The notes under the pieces are model-generated. The model searched no databases. It was not told where the DNA came from and saw nothing but the letters and a program-made list of their open reading frames with translations. Below, one piece after another: positions 22,993 to 37,900 of a DNA stretch of 64,000 bases (position 1 is the stretch's first letter; each line of letters opens with the position of its first letter). Location: the NCBI RefSeq assembly GCF_022581195.2, contig NC_061458.1:7378001-7442000 (forward strand), given 5' to 3'. This DNA is from Helicoverpa zea. Lineage: Eukaryota; Arthropoda; Insecta; Lepidoptera; Noctuidae. Position numbers and translations under genes: made by a program.

Positions 22993-25900
22993 TTAATATT
23001 GATAATTTTCTGGGTAACCCGTCGTGTGCAGTGATTGGCCTTTCAGAAGCTCGTTTTTGTACGCAGTAAGAATTTCACGTGACAGGTTCGGCTTTTCTGT
23101 TTTGATGTCGTAGTAATGTCCCATAAACCTGTGATGAAATATGAATTTTTATTAATATTACGCGTCCAACTACGTTTTAAGAAATATTTTGAAAAATTAG
23201 AAGATAGTTTATACGTTTGAGTAGAAGTATTTATGAAGCTACAGTGGTGATCGCAGTGTAAAAAGATTTAGAACAAAAAGCAACTCCCAAGTCTGAATTA
23301 TTAAGGGGCCAATACAAATGCGAAACAATTTTGAAATTGTATCGTCTAAATAACATTTTTATTTTGTTACAACAATACCGATTTAAATCGGTTAGTGACT
23401 TACTTCGTCGTGGATTTTTGCTTTTATTCTTGTGTGTGCGAAAGTGTGGCCACTACAGCATTATTCTAGAGTAAATGGATAAAGTGTTTGCCTATTAGCC
23501 TGGGTGGCGGCCATCGCGTCGCGGGTCGACAGGTACTCCGGGTGATCGCTTATTGTGTCCGTCAGAGCTGCGATCATTAAGTCTGAAACACGAGACAACA
23601 AAACATATTATACATTGAATATTTAGAAGGACATGTTTTGAGCATACCTAACTGCACCTTCTTTACCTTTCAATTAAGCATAACTATTATAGTACCTAAC
23701 TTAGGAATATACGCCAATTAATTGTAGCTGATGGATGGAGTGCAATGGCTGAACACACCCAAGTAAACGAAACGAATCTCTCCTTTATGATAAGTTGTGT
23801 AATTCTTACGGTAATCCTGAATAACTTTAATACTAGTTACTGAAGTAAAAAAATGGTATTTACGTACCAAGTACTTTCTTCTCAATAGTGCGCGATAGTT
23901 GTCCCCTCTCCGCCTGAAGTTCAAGGAAGGCCATGAAGCGTCGAGTAGCTGACCGCGCGGAAGCAGGGTCTCGCGATAAAGACTGAGAAAACATCATCTG
24001 GAAAACAAACAAGTACCAATTACTATTAAAAACTAAAAATAAGACCACAATTAATAATTTATCGACATAATATGCATATGTTGGAAAGTATTTTAAAGTA
24101 TAAGGTGTAGGACGTTGGTAGGTAAAGATTTTCTCTTAAACTTATATTCGAATTATGTTTGATTTGTCTTTTTACCTTAGCCAGCTGATAAATAATCTCT
24201 TCCAGCGTGTATTCATTGTATGGGATGCTCGTTGGCTTATTCAATTTTTCCATAATTTCTTCATACTCCTCATCAGCGAATTGGCCGTCGCGTTCGTATT
24301 CTTGTGCCCCTGAAAATTATGTGAGCCAATATAATGCTTATCATGTAAGAGGTTGCAGTTGATATGTTTCAATTATGTGAACAAATATTTGAAATCAGTC
24401 TTTAGACTATGTTAATAGTCTATTCTAGTTTTCAGTCTTTGTTGTGAAGATTTCAACTGTCTCACTATCATGGTTCATGATATACAGCCTGATGACAGGC
24501 AGACAGCGAAATCTTAGCAATAGGGCGCCGATTTTCCCTTCAGTTCCCTAAACTCTTAAAATCCTCTTGACATAACGTAAGTTTCCACTAAGAAGATTTT
24601 TTTGAACATTCCTAAACCTGATAAAACTGGATGTTTTACCAAATACTCACTCAAATTGCTCTGCTGCATCATAGGATCGTAGGTCCTCTTCATAGCTTCG
24701 GGCCGCAGATCACTACTGACGGGCAACGCTGGCACGGGCGACAGATTGTTGCTCAACTCCCAGTTCTTGTTGGCAATCGTTCGGATGATGTCGGGGCTGC
24801 TACCGAATGGGAACGACTGGAGAGACGGGCTGCTGGTGCGGTATGGGTATTCCTGGAGATTTTAAGGAAAGGAGGATTTAGTAAGGTGAAGTTTGCCTAT
24901 GAGTGTAGTAAGTTACTCTTTTATTATCTGCGCTTCCCTAAGTATCTATGTAACTAATTTTTTGGATTCAATAAAAGAACACAGATGCAAACGACATTGA
25001 TAGCATTTTTATACCTACTCTCAACTCAGTATTTTTGTAATTAACTGTGTGGGTACATCAATGAGCCGGAAAGATATTGTGAGCATATCTTTCCCTTTCA
25101 GTGAATATTGTAATCAAGTCTACCTTGCCGCAGGTAAACTTAATAATCCTATTTACAAACACACTTGAATTTGCTATTTACATGATGTCCTCCTAGCCGA
25201 TTATCGGCTACGGCGGCTGTTCTCATGTAAGGAGATTAGCCAACTGCGCAGGACATATTATAGTGCACGAGCATTTGCGCAGACACAGGTGCACTCACTA
25301 TTCCTTCACTCTCATAGCCCGATGGGACGGCAATCCGACACGACCGGAAAGAGATCAGGCGCAGGACCGACATTTACGTGCTCTCCGATGCACGGGTGAA
25401 TCAATCACCAACTTCCAGGCTTCGGGCTGCTTTGTGAAAGTCTTCTAAAACCCACAAAGCGATTTCGGCCCGACTCGGGAATCGAACCCGAGACCTCGTG
25501 CTCAGCAGCCACACTTGCGACAACTAGACCAACGAGGCAGTCTATTTACATAAACAAGTATGCAATCTATGTCGCCGCCATTTATATTTTATGGTATCAC
25601 AAACACTTTTATGAACACTAAAGATTCATTAACACTAGCTAGTGTACCAAATGTGACACATGGGTCTAATAGATACATAAAACGGAGTATTTACGTCTTC
25701 AAACGACGTGAGAGCTAAATGACCTCCTTTAATAGCAACCAGTTAATTTTTATCGTCAATGTTTCGGTAATAAAGTTTATAAACCTAAAAGGAGTGATTA
25801 TTAAAATAATTTCGAGAACATAATAGCAGTTTCCTGAATTAAATTAAATAGCTACCGGAACACCAAAAAGTTAAACGACTGAAGTTGTAAAACAGCGGTT

Positions 25901-28900
25901 CGTAGATTCTACGTAGCCACGTGCTACGCCGTAGCTAGCTCGTAGCAGTGCTACGAAATCCCGTAGCGCATTAAAACAGACAAGCAGTGTCGTAAAAAAT
26001 TACGTTAGTGATAGATAATAAACTTGTAGCTTGAACAATTTTACTTTTAGTAGGAGCCTGTTCCATTCTGGTATAGTGATTAAGCGATGTTTTTTTAGAA
26101 TATGTGTAGGTATTATCCGACTAAACAAGATTAGCTGTAAAACGAGAAAATATAATATTTTATGTAGAGTAGAGATTTGATTTGATTTGATTTGATTTAT
26201 ACTTTTTTGTATCATCATCCAAAAACCTACTTAAAACATCCCTGAGAAATGCCCCTTTGCCAATGAAAAATACCAACTATTCAAAATTCTCTCCACAAAA
26301 ATGATTAAAAATTTTAATCTCCAGGTATTTGCAGTTAGCAGAATCCTAGCTAACAATGTAGGTACAAAGCAGTATCATTTCGAAGTAATTTCCACTGTGA
26401 CTTAGGTGGGCGTCCCACCGCCTACGCTCACAAAACCAACTTGTTTTTCTCCAAGAACTTGGTTCGCTGATACCGCAAAGCGTTGAGTGACATTTAATTA
26501 CAGTTTTTTGAGCTTAATACTATAAATAAACGAGACTCGTGTCAGTAGTTACTCAGACTATGTAAACAGAGTTTTAATAAAAGCAGCGCTTATGCTATCA
26601 ATTTTAATCAGAACGTAATAAAGAAAGTTTATGTTGTGTCTTGATTTAATGAATGTCTTGATGTATTCTCACAGTGATGGGGTATTTTTAATATTGTAGT
26701 GGTAATTTATTACAAAAACATGAAATTATTAATTTAGCATGACTTTATCAGAGCAGCAAAGTACACATTATTATACATAGTTACAATAAATTCTCGCAGT
26801 TGTTACTGAAGCATCACTTTTCAAAGGCTTCTTTCTTAGTTCGCGAATATAATATCAACAAATTAAGCAATTCCTAGAACAACCCATATTGCCTTTGCAA
26901 CATACTTATTGACCTTATGAGGCCAAAAAACCTAAGTTGAATCGACATTATTCTCAGTCTAACCAAATCCACACTGACGTTACCACGTGCCATCAGCCAC
27001 TCATCGAAGAGCCTAGTTCCATCAGCTTCGAATTAATTCAGGTCACGAGACTATTCAACACATTCAAATGATCCAGACTCCTAGAAAGAGACACAGCTAT
27101 ACAAGACCAATAGCGCCATCCTATTTACGCACTGATCTCTGGATGACTACTATACGGATAGAAATGGCACTGCGTCACCAACATAAGACCTATAATTCAA
27201 ACTAAACAGGATTTGCGGAAAACCGCTTTAATTAAACATTGAAAAACTTTTGTTCAGTTTTTCATTAGGAAATGCTTAATTACTATGCAAACTTTTTGTT
27301 CTATTAAGCGGATGGGGCGGAATAATAAATAACTTGAGCACTTTTTCTGTCCTTTTGATCTTGTTTGGATTTTATCGTTGTATCCGCTCGTGCCATACAT
27401 ATGTGGTTTGTGTTTAATCACCCTGCAGAGGAAAGCTCGTGAACGTTTAACCTACTCTTTGATGTCTGACAGTCGACCGAATCGGTAAAAATTTGGACAC
27501 GGAAACAGAGTTGTAGATAAGACGATTAAGCATATTATTTTATTTCCTTTTGCTATCAAAAATAACCAAACTACATAATATTACAATGTAAGTTTGAAAA
27601 AAATATACCTACACTACGTGCATGTGTATCATAGTTGCCAATTTAGACATAAAGCGAACCTCGTGAGCGAACCATATACAATGTTTAAGTGCGTCACTTA
27701 AAGCTTCTGCTAGATTTCTAATTGTACTTTTATAACTCTAACGTCCTTTTTACCTGTACACTAAAGTTTAAGTGGTTTTTGGCCAATTCGTAACAACAAA
27801 GTCGATTTCTACGTTTCATTTATTTAGACAACTTTGAAATTAGTTAACAAAGTACCGAAACCTTGTCAGTTTTCATTAGATGTTTATCAATTTTGTGATT
27901 CTGTGGGTATATTCAAACATTTTTTTTAACAAGGTCAGATCGTATACCTGTGACATAAAATCACCCTTTCTAAAATTACGATGACTTTTTATCTCGTATC
28001 TCAGCAAAGCCAAGAATATCTTAATAGACTTAAACAAGAAAACGACATTAAATACTGCAGAAATCTAATCAAAGCTCGTTAAAAACCAAGCATTCACTTT
28101 GTATGCAAAGAAGGTCACGGAAGTTTCCTGAACTTCGACTTTTGAGGATAGCTAAATTAACTTTACTTTAAAGTCTTAAACAACCGGCAGGTCTGCTGGT
28201 AGAAATTTCTTTAGAAATAAGTAGCATCTATGTACTCAGTTTTAGTATGCCATTTCTTATTGTTTTTACATAAATAGGTCATAAAATCTACACTTACTAA
28301 TATTATAAAGCTGATTAGTTTTTTTTGTTTGCTTGAACGTGCTAATCTTAGGAAGAACTAGACCGATTTGAAAAAATATTTCAATGTTACATAGCCCATT
28401 TATTGAGAAAGGCTATAGGCCACATTTTTATCGGGTTCGTACAGAAGTTCCCACGTGATGCGGGTGAAACCGCTGGCAGAAGCTAACAAATAAATAAGTT
28501 CCTTACCTTGGCTTCGGCTTGCTCTATAAGCATATTCCTCAACTTCTCCTGTTGAGCGCTCTCCTCGGCTGCCCTCAAATTCTGAGAATAGTGCGCTCGC
28601 AGGTAATCGATATTGAATTTTATCTCTTGTAGAAAGCCGATAGCCTCTTCCTTTGACATCTGGAAATTAATAGAATAATTGAATTCGTGTTTCTCTTATT
28701 TTTTTTTTATTCTTAACAATTAAAGGTTTTACTGACCACTCGAACTTGAATGCAAAAACATGTTTCAGGATGTTACCTACATAAGTTTATACTTAGCTAA
28801 ATTACCTGCGTGAGAATCATCTGTCTATACTAATATTATAAAGAGGAAAACTTTGTTTGTTTGTTTGGTTGTAATGGATCAACTCAAAAACTACTGGACC

Positions 28901-31900
28901 GATTTTAAATATTCTTTCACCATTAGAAAGCTATATTATCTGCGAGTACCATAGGCTATATTTTAACCCGGTGCGGGCAGTAGCTCCCACAGGACGCGGG
29001 TGAAACCGCGGGAAAACGGCTAGTAACATATAAAGGGTAAATTGTTAAAATATGTGAAAAGCTGTAGGATGTCTCATGTATCTTCAAGGATATTTATTAT
29101 AACTTACCATTCCTTCCTGAAGAAAAGCTTCAATAGCCGTGGTCACGCCTCGCTCGTCTCCTGTCCAGAAAACATACTCCGCCATGTCTAGGGGAGAGTA
29201 CTGGACGCCCGAGTACGCGGCGTAATGATCCATCTGTTTAACAAAACAAGTAGGGATATTTATATAAGTTTAATGTGTATTAGAGCCCAAAGTACCCTTC
29301 ATGGTATTAATTAAAATCATAAGAAGTACTTATGTATAACCAAAACCTTGCGAAAATGAGTCTTGCAAAATAAACCAGTAGGTATTCAAATGCTGTTATG
29401 TATTTTATGTTTATTATTCTTTACTGGTTCGTACGAAATTATTATTCTAAACGCGGAAGAAAATAAGTTCAATTAGATTTAAACGGGACGCCGTCACACG
29501 CATACGTGTCAAGTTAAATCCTTTTTATTGAATCCAAATGTCGTGAATACTGGTATGGTACAAATAAAAAACAAAATGGGTTACGCTGGGCAAATTGTAA
29601 AAGCGAGCTAAGGGAAATGAGAAGAAAATTAGGTGTAATAGAAAATGTCGACTGAAGGACGCAGCGTCAGAAACGTGCATTGCACACCTGATCTAATTGT
29701 TGGTGTTTCAGCTCTTTATTCACTCTGTGCTTAGTTTTAACCGACTTCAAAAAAGAAGGTCACCTCACGGTTAAAGGTTCAAGGTTATCTCACGTTTAAC
29801 TGAACTGATATTGATGCGGTTTTCAGCATAGTGTAGTGTAGTGTAGTTCAGCAGACTTAGGAGAAGGAATTAGGCATATTATTGAAGATTTTTTTTTGGT
29901 AAAAACTTTTAACATGTGCAATTGAGACACCTACGAAAGACTTGAGGAAAATCTACTTATTGCATAATCTATGTAATTATTGTCGTGATATAGGTATCTT
30001 ACGTTGTTCTTAGTTTCCTTAGTAATGTCTGCGTTGAATGCTCTTCGCACAGCCGTGTGCGGGCCCGTAGGTACATTGGTTGCTTGTCCCGGCTGTACCA
30101 GGCGAGCGGCCCCGTGGAATACCTGGGAAACAAAATATTTCATTACAACCAGTACGTGTCAACTATCCAGTATATTTTAATGATGAACTTATGGTACCAA
30201 GCTGGGTATATCTTCTTACTTTAAATCCTGCTTTAAAATATCATAATAGCAATGCAGGTATTTAAATAAATGTAAATGGGCCAATACATGAATGTAAAGC
30301 AGATCATATTATTTCACAACTTCAGTGGTGTTCAATCGTTTTTAATTGAAAACACACGTAATATTACGTTACTTAATTAAATGAACAATCCGTTGATAGT
30401 ATTTCAGAGATTATCCTGGCTACATCCGTATAACAATTAAAATAACATAATCAGATAATATGTCCAGAATTCTACATTAAAATTAATTAGTATTTCAGTT
30501 ATTCAATTAACGGTTATGGCACTCTGTAATCCCGTTATTCATACAATTATTTTTTTAATTCAATTTTTGAGACGAATTATTTTTTCTCTAACAGAAAACA
30601 TCGCTTGGCCTCTATTCTAGCAACTGCCGTCGCTAAGCAATTTAGCCGAAGACGGTCGAAGGCGAGATATTGCGAACAAAGTGATAAATGGTGAGGAAGT
30701 AGAAGCAATATGTTCGATGCCGAGGCGTGGGTGTTCGATTCTATTTATTGAAATAGGGGTGATTGTACTAAAACCAGTTTATCACTCCAACGACACGATT
30801 AACTCCAGAACCCGACTTGTCCTTCAATTGAATTAGACTGATGTGGAGATTTTTGGTGTTTTGTTTACTTTTGATAATTCACAGTATACCGTAAAACTAT
30901 TTGCAATGATATTGATAAAAAAAATACAAGTTAAAATCTGCTAAAATCATGCCGTTCATAATTTTGTTATAAGTTACACGATTATAAATCGAGTGCTCGA
31001 AATTAAGCCTCCTTCCCCCGTGCCTTACCTTGGCCTTCAGCATTAATTTTCATCCTTAACTTTCCAGTATGAACTCTAATTTCACATACCTACTCTTTGG
31101 GTTTAACCCTCATGAGACAATATCACCGACATACATATTTTCAATTTAAATTAGTCGTAACAGGAATAAACGTAGACGTAAAATTCATTTTTTTTTAGAA
31201 TTAACGCAACCTTACATATGGTATTATAAAAATGCTTTGTTTTCTTTTATCACATCCGATCGTTCATTTTTATCTAGTGTCGTGTACACTCGATAAAAAT
31301 GAACGATCGCAGACACATGATCCGATCTAACAATGGAACTAGTACATCTTGATGTATGCAAATGTCATCGGTTTTCCAATAGACTTCCATTTTCATTCCA
31401 GTTTACAATAGATTTTCCAGTACACGGCGATCTATTGAAATGTTGAGAGCTCATAGTTCTGCGTTCGAGAGATGATTGAATATGTTCTCGCGGGTACGGT
31501 TACAAGGCTCCCTTTGTATGTGTTGTCTATCACTGTTGACCTTTTAATTAGTGAAGTTTGTGTGGGATGGAAACCTGCATGTTCGTATTATACGAAACTC
31601 GCTCAAATTGGCAGAGTTGTGTGTTACTTTTACAACAAAGAGAGAGATTTTCATATAACAAGTTTTATGGCAATTGGGTTCTTTTCAGAAGTGTACAGAT
31701 GCAATTTGGGTATGTACGAAATCAGATTTTTAGACCTAAATGTACTGGTACCTATATACATATTTTGTGACGATTACTTATAGATAACGTAATTTTCGCG
31801 ACTTTTGAGTTGTTAGCGTTTAATTCAGAATTCCACTTACTTTAGTAGTAACTTCCTCACTAGCAGCAGTAGTGGGTACAGTCACGTCGTGCACGCTTAC

Positions 31901-34900
31901 ATGGCCGCCATCTTGAACAAGCACGCGATGAACGCCTTCAGAGGGCACGTCTAGCTGCGCCTGAGCGTGCACGTGCGGCTTCTCATTCCCTACTGCGTCA
32001 GCTGATGCATGTTGCTCTAGCCTTGATACCAGCTCTCCATTGGCTTGTACTGCATCTAAAAAATAAATACTGTTATTTATACTAATATTATAAAGAGGTA
32101 AAATTTGTAAGTTTGTATGTAGGTGGTCTTTGGAACCTCTTTACAAAATTCTTTCACTGAAGCTTGATATGACTTTTATCCCGGTACGGCCAGTAATTCC
32201 TACGGGACGCGAGTGAAACCACGGGAAAACGGCAAGTACTGAATAAGTTACAACTATTAACTTATGAATAAGTTAGTGAAGTACCTACCACTGCAGTTAT
32301 CGATCGGTCAGCGTCTACTTGCTGTAAGAACTTGACATTCGGTTTGATGACCATGACCTTGGAAACATTACACTAACAAAGGTCAAAACTGAAAATGACA
32401 ATAAGAAGAGCATTTTACATCTCTAAGTCATCAAATTAACTAATTCAAAGCAAATGGATTTAAGAATAATGTACCGAGTCTTTTTTAAAGTCTAGTTAGT
32501 ATCAAAATGTCAACACTACAATAAATCTAAAAGCCATGGCCGTGATAAAACAACAGTTGTTTTCCGAGCACAGATAAGGCGCTATTAGGAGCTCATACTC
32601 CACTATCTAGTTTGTGATGCTATCGCTTTTAGCTTTGTGTTCGCGCGATAACGAGCGTGTCATTGGGTTGCTTGCCGCGTCGCGTGAATACGTTTAATGT
32701 TCCGACATAGAGCTTTGCAGAAAATATTCTGTGATGTTCTAAGAGAAATACTTTGAAAAGAACACGAGTATCGTTTAATATCATTATGTTGTAATGCGGT
32801 TTATTTCATCCAAGTTATTGCCCGTGTAAGCTTATTAAACCAATGTATAATTATTTAATTACTATTAAATTGTATAAAAAGTTTGTATTAATTGTGTGTA
32901 AATATCAAAACTATAAAACTACTGAGTAGGATTATACTATTTTCATACTACAAATCATTACTGTTTTACAAACTCCAAGAACTGATAAATTCTTACTACA
33001 AGCGACGACGACTGCTAATCTCGAGTAGAGCTATTCAATTATTCGTTCTGCAGTTCTCAGTATATTTAATTACCGGTAGAACAGTGATAGAATTAAGCTG
33101 GAAATGTAACAATGTTAGTGGTTACTTACCAAGTCGGTGATATTCTACGTGCTCGCTATTCATCTCCCCTTCCTTACCGGACTCAGCTGTAATATGATTT
33201 AAAATTAGTTTCCATTTTCTGCGGAAAACGTTCGAAAGCTCAGCTCGATCATTCTTTATCGGATTTTGAATTGAAAAATTGATTTATAGAATTGTTCAAT
33301 TTGACGTTATTGTATGTGTCTTGTTCAATTTCTGTGTGAGATGAAGCCTTTTGTTTGTGTTGGTTAAACATGCTGCTAATATCCGTTTTATGTCGATGAT
33401 TAATTCAATTTCGAAATCCATTTCAAATACAGAATTCACATACAGAAGAGATTAATTGGGGTATCAGAAGTCTTCAAATCCAGTTATGTAATGTCAGTAA
33501 AAAAATCTGGAATGTTGGCAGAAAAGCCGATTTGAGAATTTATTGACACGAATATACCTACCTATTTATAGATACGCGAGTAAATGTATCATATAATCAT
33601 ATCCTAAAATATTTCACCACCATGCCAATTAATTAGGTACATAACCTAATTAATTGGCATGACAGATTGTACAAACCAAATGAATGATGAATGAAATGAT
33701 AATTGATGAAATTATTGAGACAACGATGTACCCGTCAACAGGGAGTCCCTACTATTTGATCAACATATGTTTACATTTCCATCATTAACCCAATTTGGCC
33801 TTAAAGAGGTGAGTGATCGATCAAGTGAGAGGGATGATTGATCTATCATCAATTATATCAGTTTTCCGAAACATTGTGAAGTAAAATATTCTGGGCTCTT
33901 ATAGACTGCATGAATATCTACGAGTAAATTCAGGAGTAAAGGATGTAGGCATCTTAAATATTTTTTGGTCTTAAGTTTACCTATTCGTACACGAAATTAA
34001 CATTAAAGCATAATCGTACATGAAGCCTTTACAGCATCATTTTATTTTTATTTCCCTTCCAATTAAATATTCTCGTTAATTTTACAAAATAAAAAGCACA
34101 AAAAGCCAATCTTTTCTCACCGATATTAATTGGCGTTCCTGTAAACTCTACACTTTTGAACCCAATTATGGCGTGACCTTTTTCGTACGTGTGGCATAAA
34201 TCAAGATAAAAACGCATGAAAGGATAACCAGAGAACATAAACCTATCTAATTAAATAAATCTACTGACCCGGTTTAGGAACTTGATCGGCTGAAGGTGAA
34301 AGCCGTTTGCTACCGACCTTTATGAATATTTAGAACAAGGTGGTCGGTCTATAGGTGTCTATACTATCCTTGTGGTCTATTTTCAAACGATATAAACTAT
34401 ACTTTTATTTTAATGAAATCTCTAATGTAACAATATATATTTCCATCGATACAGCAGAGTCCAACTATACACCTATACTTATCTCATTTTCGACAAAATG
34501 AACCATATCTTAATACCGGTATCGTTATGTAAAAATATGCGGGTCACCACAAAACTTACGTGTATTGTAGCTACAAAATGTTGCCGTTTGCCTCTTGAAA
34601 ATCCCTAAGCTGTGTTTACGTCAACAAGGGGTGGGAAATAGGGGGATTGGGGTGGTAGTATGCGGCTGAACCTCCATTTTCTATATTTCTCACACACTAA
34701 GTTATTTTTAGCTCACAATACTTTATTGCTACTTTCCTACATTTTATATAGCACTTTCGGTGAATGGGCTATTTTGGTGCGAGAATAGGTAGGTAAGTAC
34801 CTACATTAAGTAGCACTACCGAAGCTTCGGTTACGGCGAACTATAAATATCTTTCTGGAAATAAGTTATAAAAGTGCGAATAGAAGCAAAAAAGGGGAAA

Positions 34901-37900
34901 GTTTTATAGAAAAAGGATTGATTTCCTGTTACACGTGTCTCAAGTTCTATTATTGTCTGTGGAACACTTCAAAGCTTGTGGTAAGGTTCAATTTGTGAAA
35001 ACAATTGGGCTACAAGATATAGGCATTTGAACAAGCAATAATGTTTAGTAAAACGAAGAGTAACGTTATCGAGCAATTTTGTTTTAGTATTTTAAAAGTT
35101 GGTCTCTTTCCAGTAATTTTGGAGAGAGCAAGTTGTTCTATTTGATACCTAATTTTTAAATCTGGAAAATCGACAGCATAATCAATCAGAACATCTGATT
35201 AAAAAAATACTGGGCCTAAAAATTCTAAAATTAGTTTTCTAAGGATTAAGTTCTAACTCTAATGAGGTCAAACTATGTTCGTTACAGTAAACATTGTCCC
35301 GTTTAACAGCAATTAGCGAGCAAATTATGAGTTATTAACGTAATCATTCAACGATGAAAATTGCTTCGCTATGAATTAAATATTACAAATTAATTAAGCA
35401 GTTACCTGTAGCTGTCATTGAGCGTATAAATTATATCGGTTAACAGAATCTGCAGTTGTAAGTTTAATGTAATTAAGGTCAAAGTTATAATCCTTTGCTT
35501 TCTAAGAATTCGCTTTTAATGAGTTTCTAGCTATAAATCATGTATCTAGTCAGACTCTATTCACCTGAATAATCTGCACATTTCGTCATTAATCAGAAGT
35601 CTCTCTATAGTCCATTGTGTATTGAGTAGCTTCATTAGGCATTTTCACACTAAATCGTAGTTTTTTTATGTATTTCATAATGATATAAAATAGTTCAAAG
35701 AACCAATATAAAGGCGTTTCCCATATTCCCAGAAATATGAAGATGAACACAGTGATAGTTTGTATTGTCAACCATTTTACGGCTAGATATTCCGACTCAC
35801 TTTGACAAACTTGATTCAATTTTCATCCTCAGTGATTTCATTGATAGCAAGTGGAAGAGCTTATTTACTTTACATGTATTGCTATACAAATACACATCCT
35901 AGTAAATATGCTGTAACTAATCGTTTGATAAGAAACCATACGAAGGACAGCTGCGAGTCAGAAAATTATACTTTATCAAAAAAACTTTAACTTTATTCTT
36001 GCATTGAAGAGTAAATAGTAAAAATCTCCAGTAAATCAAAATAACAGGTATTTTTAGATCAAAATAAAATCACTATTCCGCCAAAAGTAGCCCCTATTTA
36101 TTATACGTTCATGCTTCGATTGACCACGTCGCCGCGCGAAGATCGCATACAAATCGCTTTAGAAATAACGACCAAATAACTCACATTTAAAAGGTGTAAG
36201 ATTGGGATAGAACGGAATTCTTGGAGCACATGCCATGAATACTTCTTATACGCATAAGTTCACAGGTATTTTTATCCTTCAGCGGTATAAATCTATTTTA
36301 TTAGCGGTACATTCTTTTCGTTCCCAACCTTTGGGTAAAACGTAAAAGATATACCTAAAGGACCTTTCAGCATCGTAGGTCGAAAGATTTTATGATGAAG
36401 GTTGACATAAAATTGATGTGATCAATTGGACATTATTCATAATTTCCGGACCGATTGGCAATTGCCGAAAAGGGAAAGACATGAACTGCACATTAAGCGA
36501 CTTTATGAACATCATCTTTATATTTTTACATATTATATGAATGCTGTAAAAATGTCTTCTATTTCAAGTTATTCTGCGAATACTATTTTTAGTATTTTTA
36601 CCTTTTGGTCGTACACATAAATGTCAAAGGTGCATGAACGACTACTATTTTTAGTTTTTATTCGCGTCAGAAAAGTTTTAAATTTTATAAAAATCGCGCC
36701 TAATGCGTTATAAATAACGCCTTTGCACATTGTGTTGTGAAATGTGTCTATAAAGTATAATAAACAAACGTGTATATAATAAAATATGCATTGATATAAA
36801 CGATACAACTTCTTCTGCACCGAGTGTTCTCTTAAAAGCATTTCCATATTGCAACTTCAAACTTCGGTGTTTTAATGATAATAATAATAAATCTTTATTT
36901 TTCAAGTAACAAGACTCAAAAAGTGTTAGTAACAAAGTTCCGTATCCTATGTTAGTATTCCTATTCTACGTACTAACCTAAATACATATGATATGTGAAT
37001 CACCACCGCACATCTATCACCGAAGTGGACAGCTTGCAGCAGCGATTCACATATATACAATCGAGCCTGCTCGCCACACATCTCAGAATAAGGTTGGGGC
37101 TGCCCCGCACCCTGTGCACCAGAGAGGCGCATCTTTTTCTCATCGTTGCATAAAAACAGTCGATCCGAGCTTCAGCAAACATCCCTGATGCACTACAGAA
37201 GCGGGGCAGCCCCATCAATATCCTGAACGCATTATTAAATTGAACGCGAAGGACGTTGTACGATTTCTGGGCATAATTCGCCCACAGACTACATGTGTAG
37301 AAAGAAGTGCAATATGCACGAAACAAGGTCACCTTAACATCTCGTGAACAGCGTGCAAATCTGCGAGCAATCATATTCGCCCTAACCGACAACGCCCTTC
37401 GCTCTCGCTCAATATCGTCATCGTCCTTCATGCCTGCAGTCAAGACATGACCGAGGTATTTGAATTTATAAGCCCTCTTGAGCGGTGTACCATTCAAATA
37501 AACCGACGGAATATGTTCAGGACCACGTCCACCGCCGGCACCAAAGACCATGACCTCACTTTTGGAAGCATTATAAACTAAGCCATGTAGCTCGACATAG
37601 CTTTCACAAATAGCTACCAACCTTCTCAGACCACAAATCGAGGCGCTCAGCAGAGCCATATCGTCTGCATAACTAATATTATTTAGGCATACCCCATCAA
37701 TGTAACAGCCAACTCGCTCTCTGCTGAGCGTCTGAATCAGCTCATCGACGTATAGATTGAATAGCGTAGGTGAGGTCAGACCTCCCTGCCTCACACCGCA
37801 CTCCAATCCATACGGCTCCGATAAAGTTCCCGCCCATCGAACCTGATTGATCTGGCCTCCATACCAGCACTTCAAAGTGTTTACTATTTCACGCGGTACT

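Larger units (their letters stand above)
24853..28506. other. Intron of the unrecognised gene
   Basis: Apart from the tRNA-derived SINE, the CTACG cluster, the GATTT microsatellite and one Lep1-like copy, no exon or conserved frame was seen in this 3.65-kb intron. Confidence 0.5.

Noticed and set aside
25470..25541. tRNA gene on the minus strand
   Set aside because: The A and B boxes are present, but the sequence is the head of a 358-bp insertion with a target duplication, and no matching acceptor stem is visible. It is a SINE.
36947..37188. Small ORFs on both strands at the LINE 3' end
   Set aside because: They are shadows of the reverse transcriptase frame and its 3' tail.
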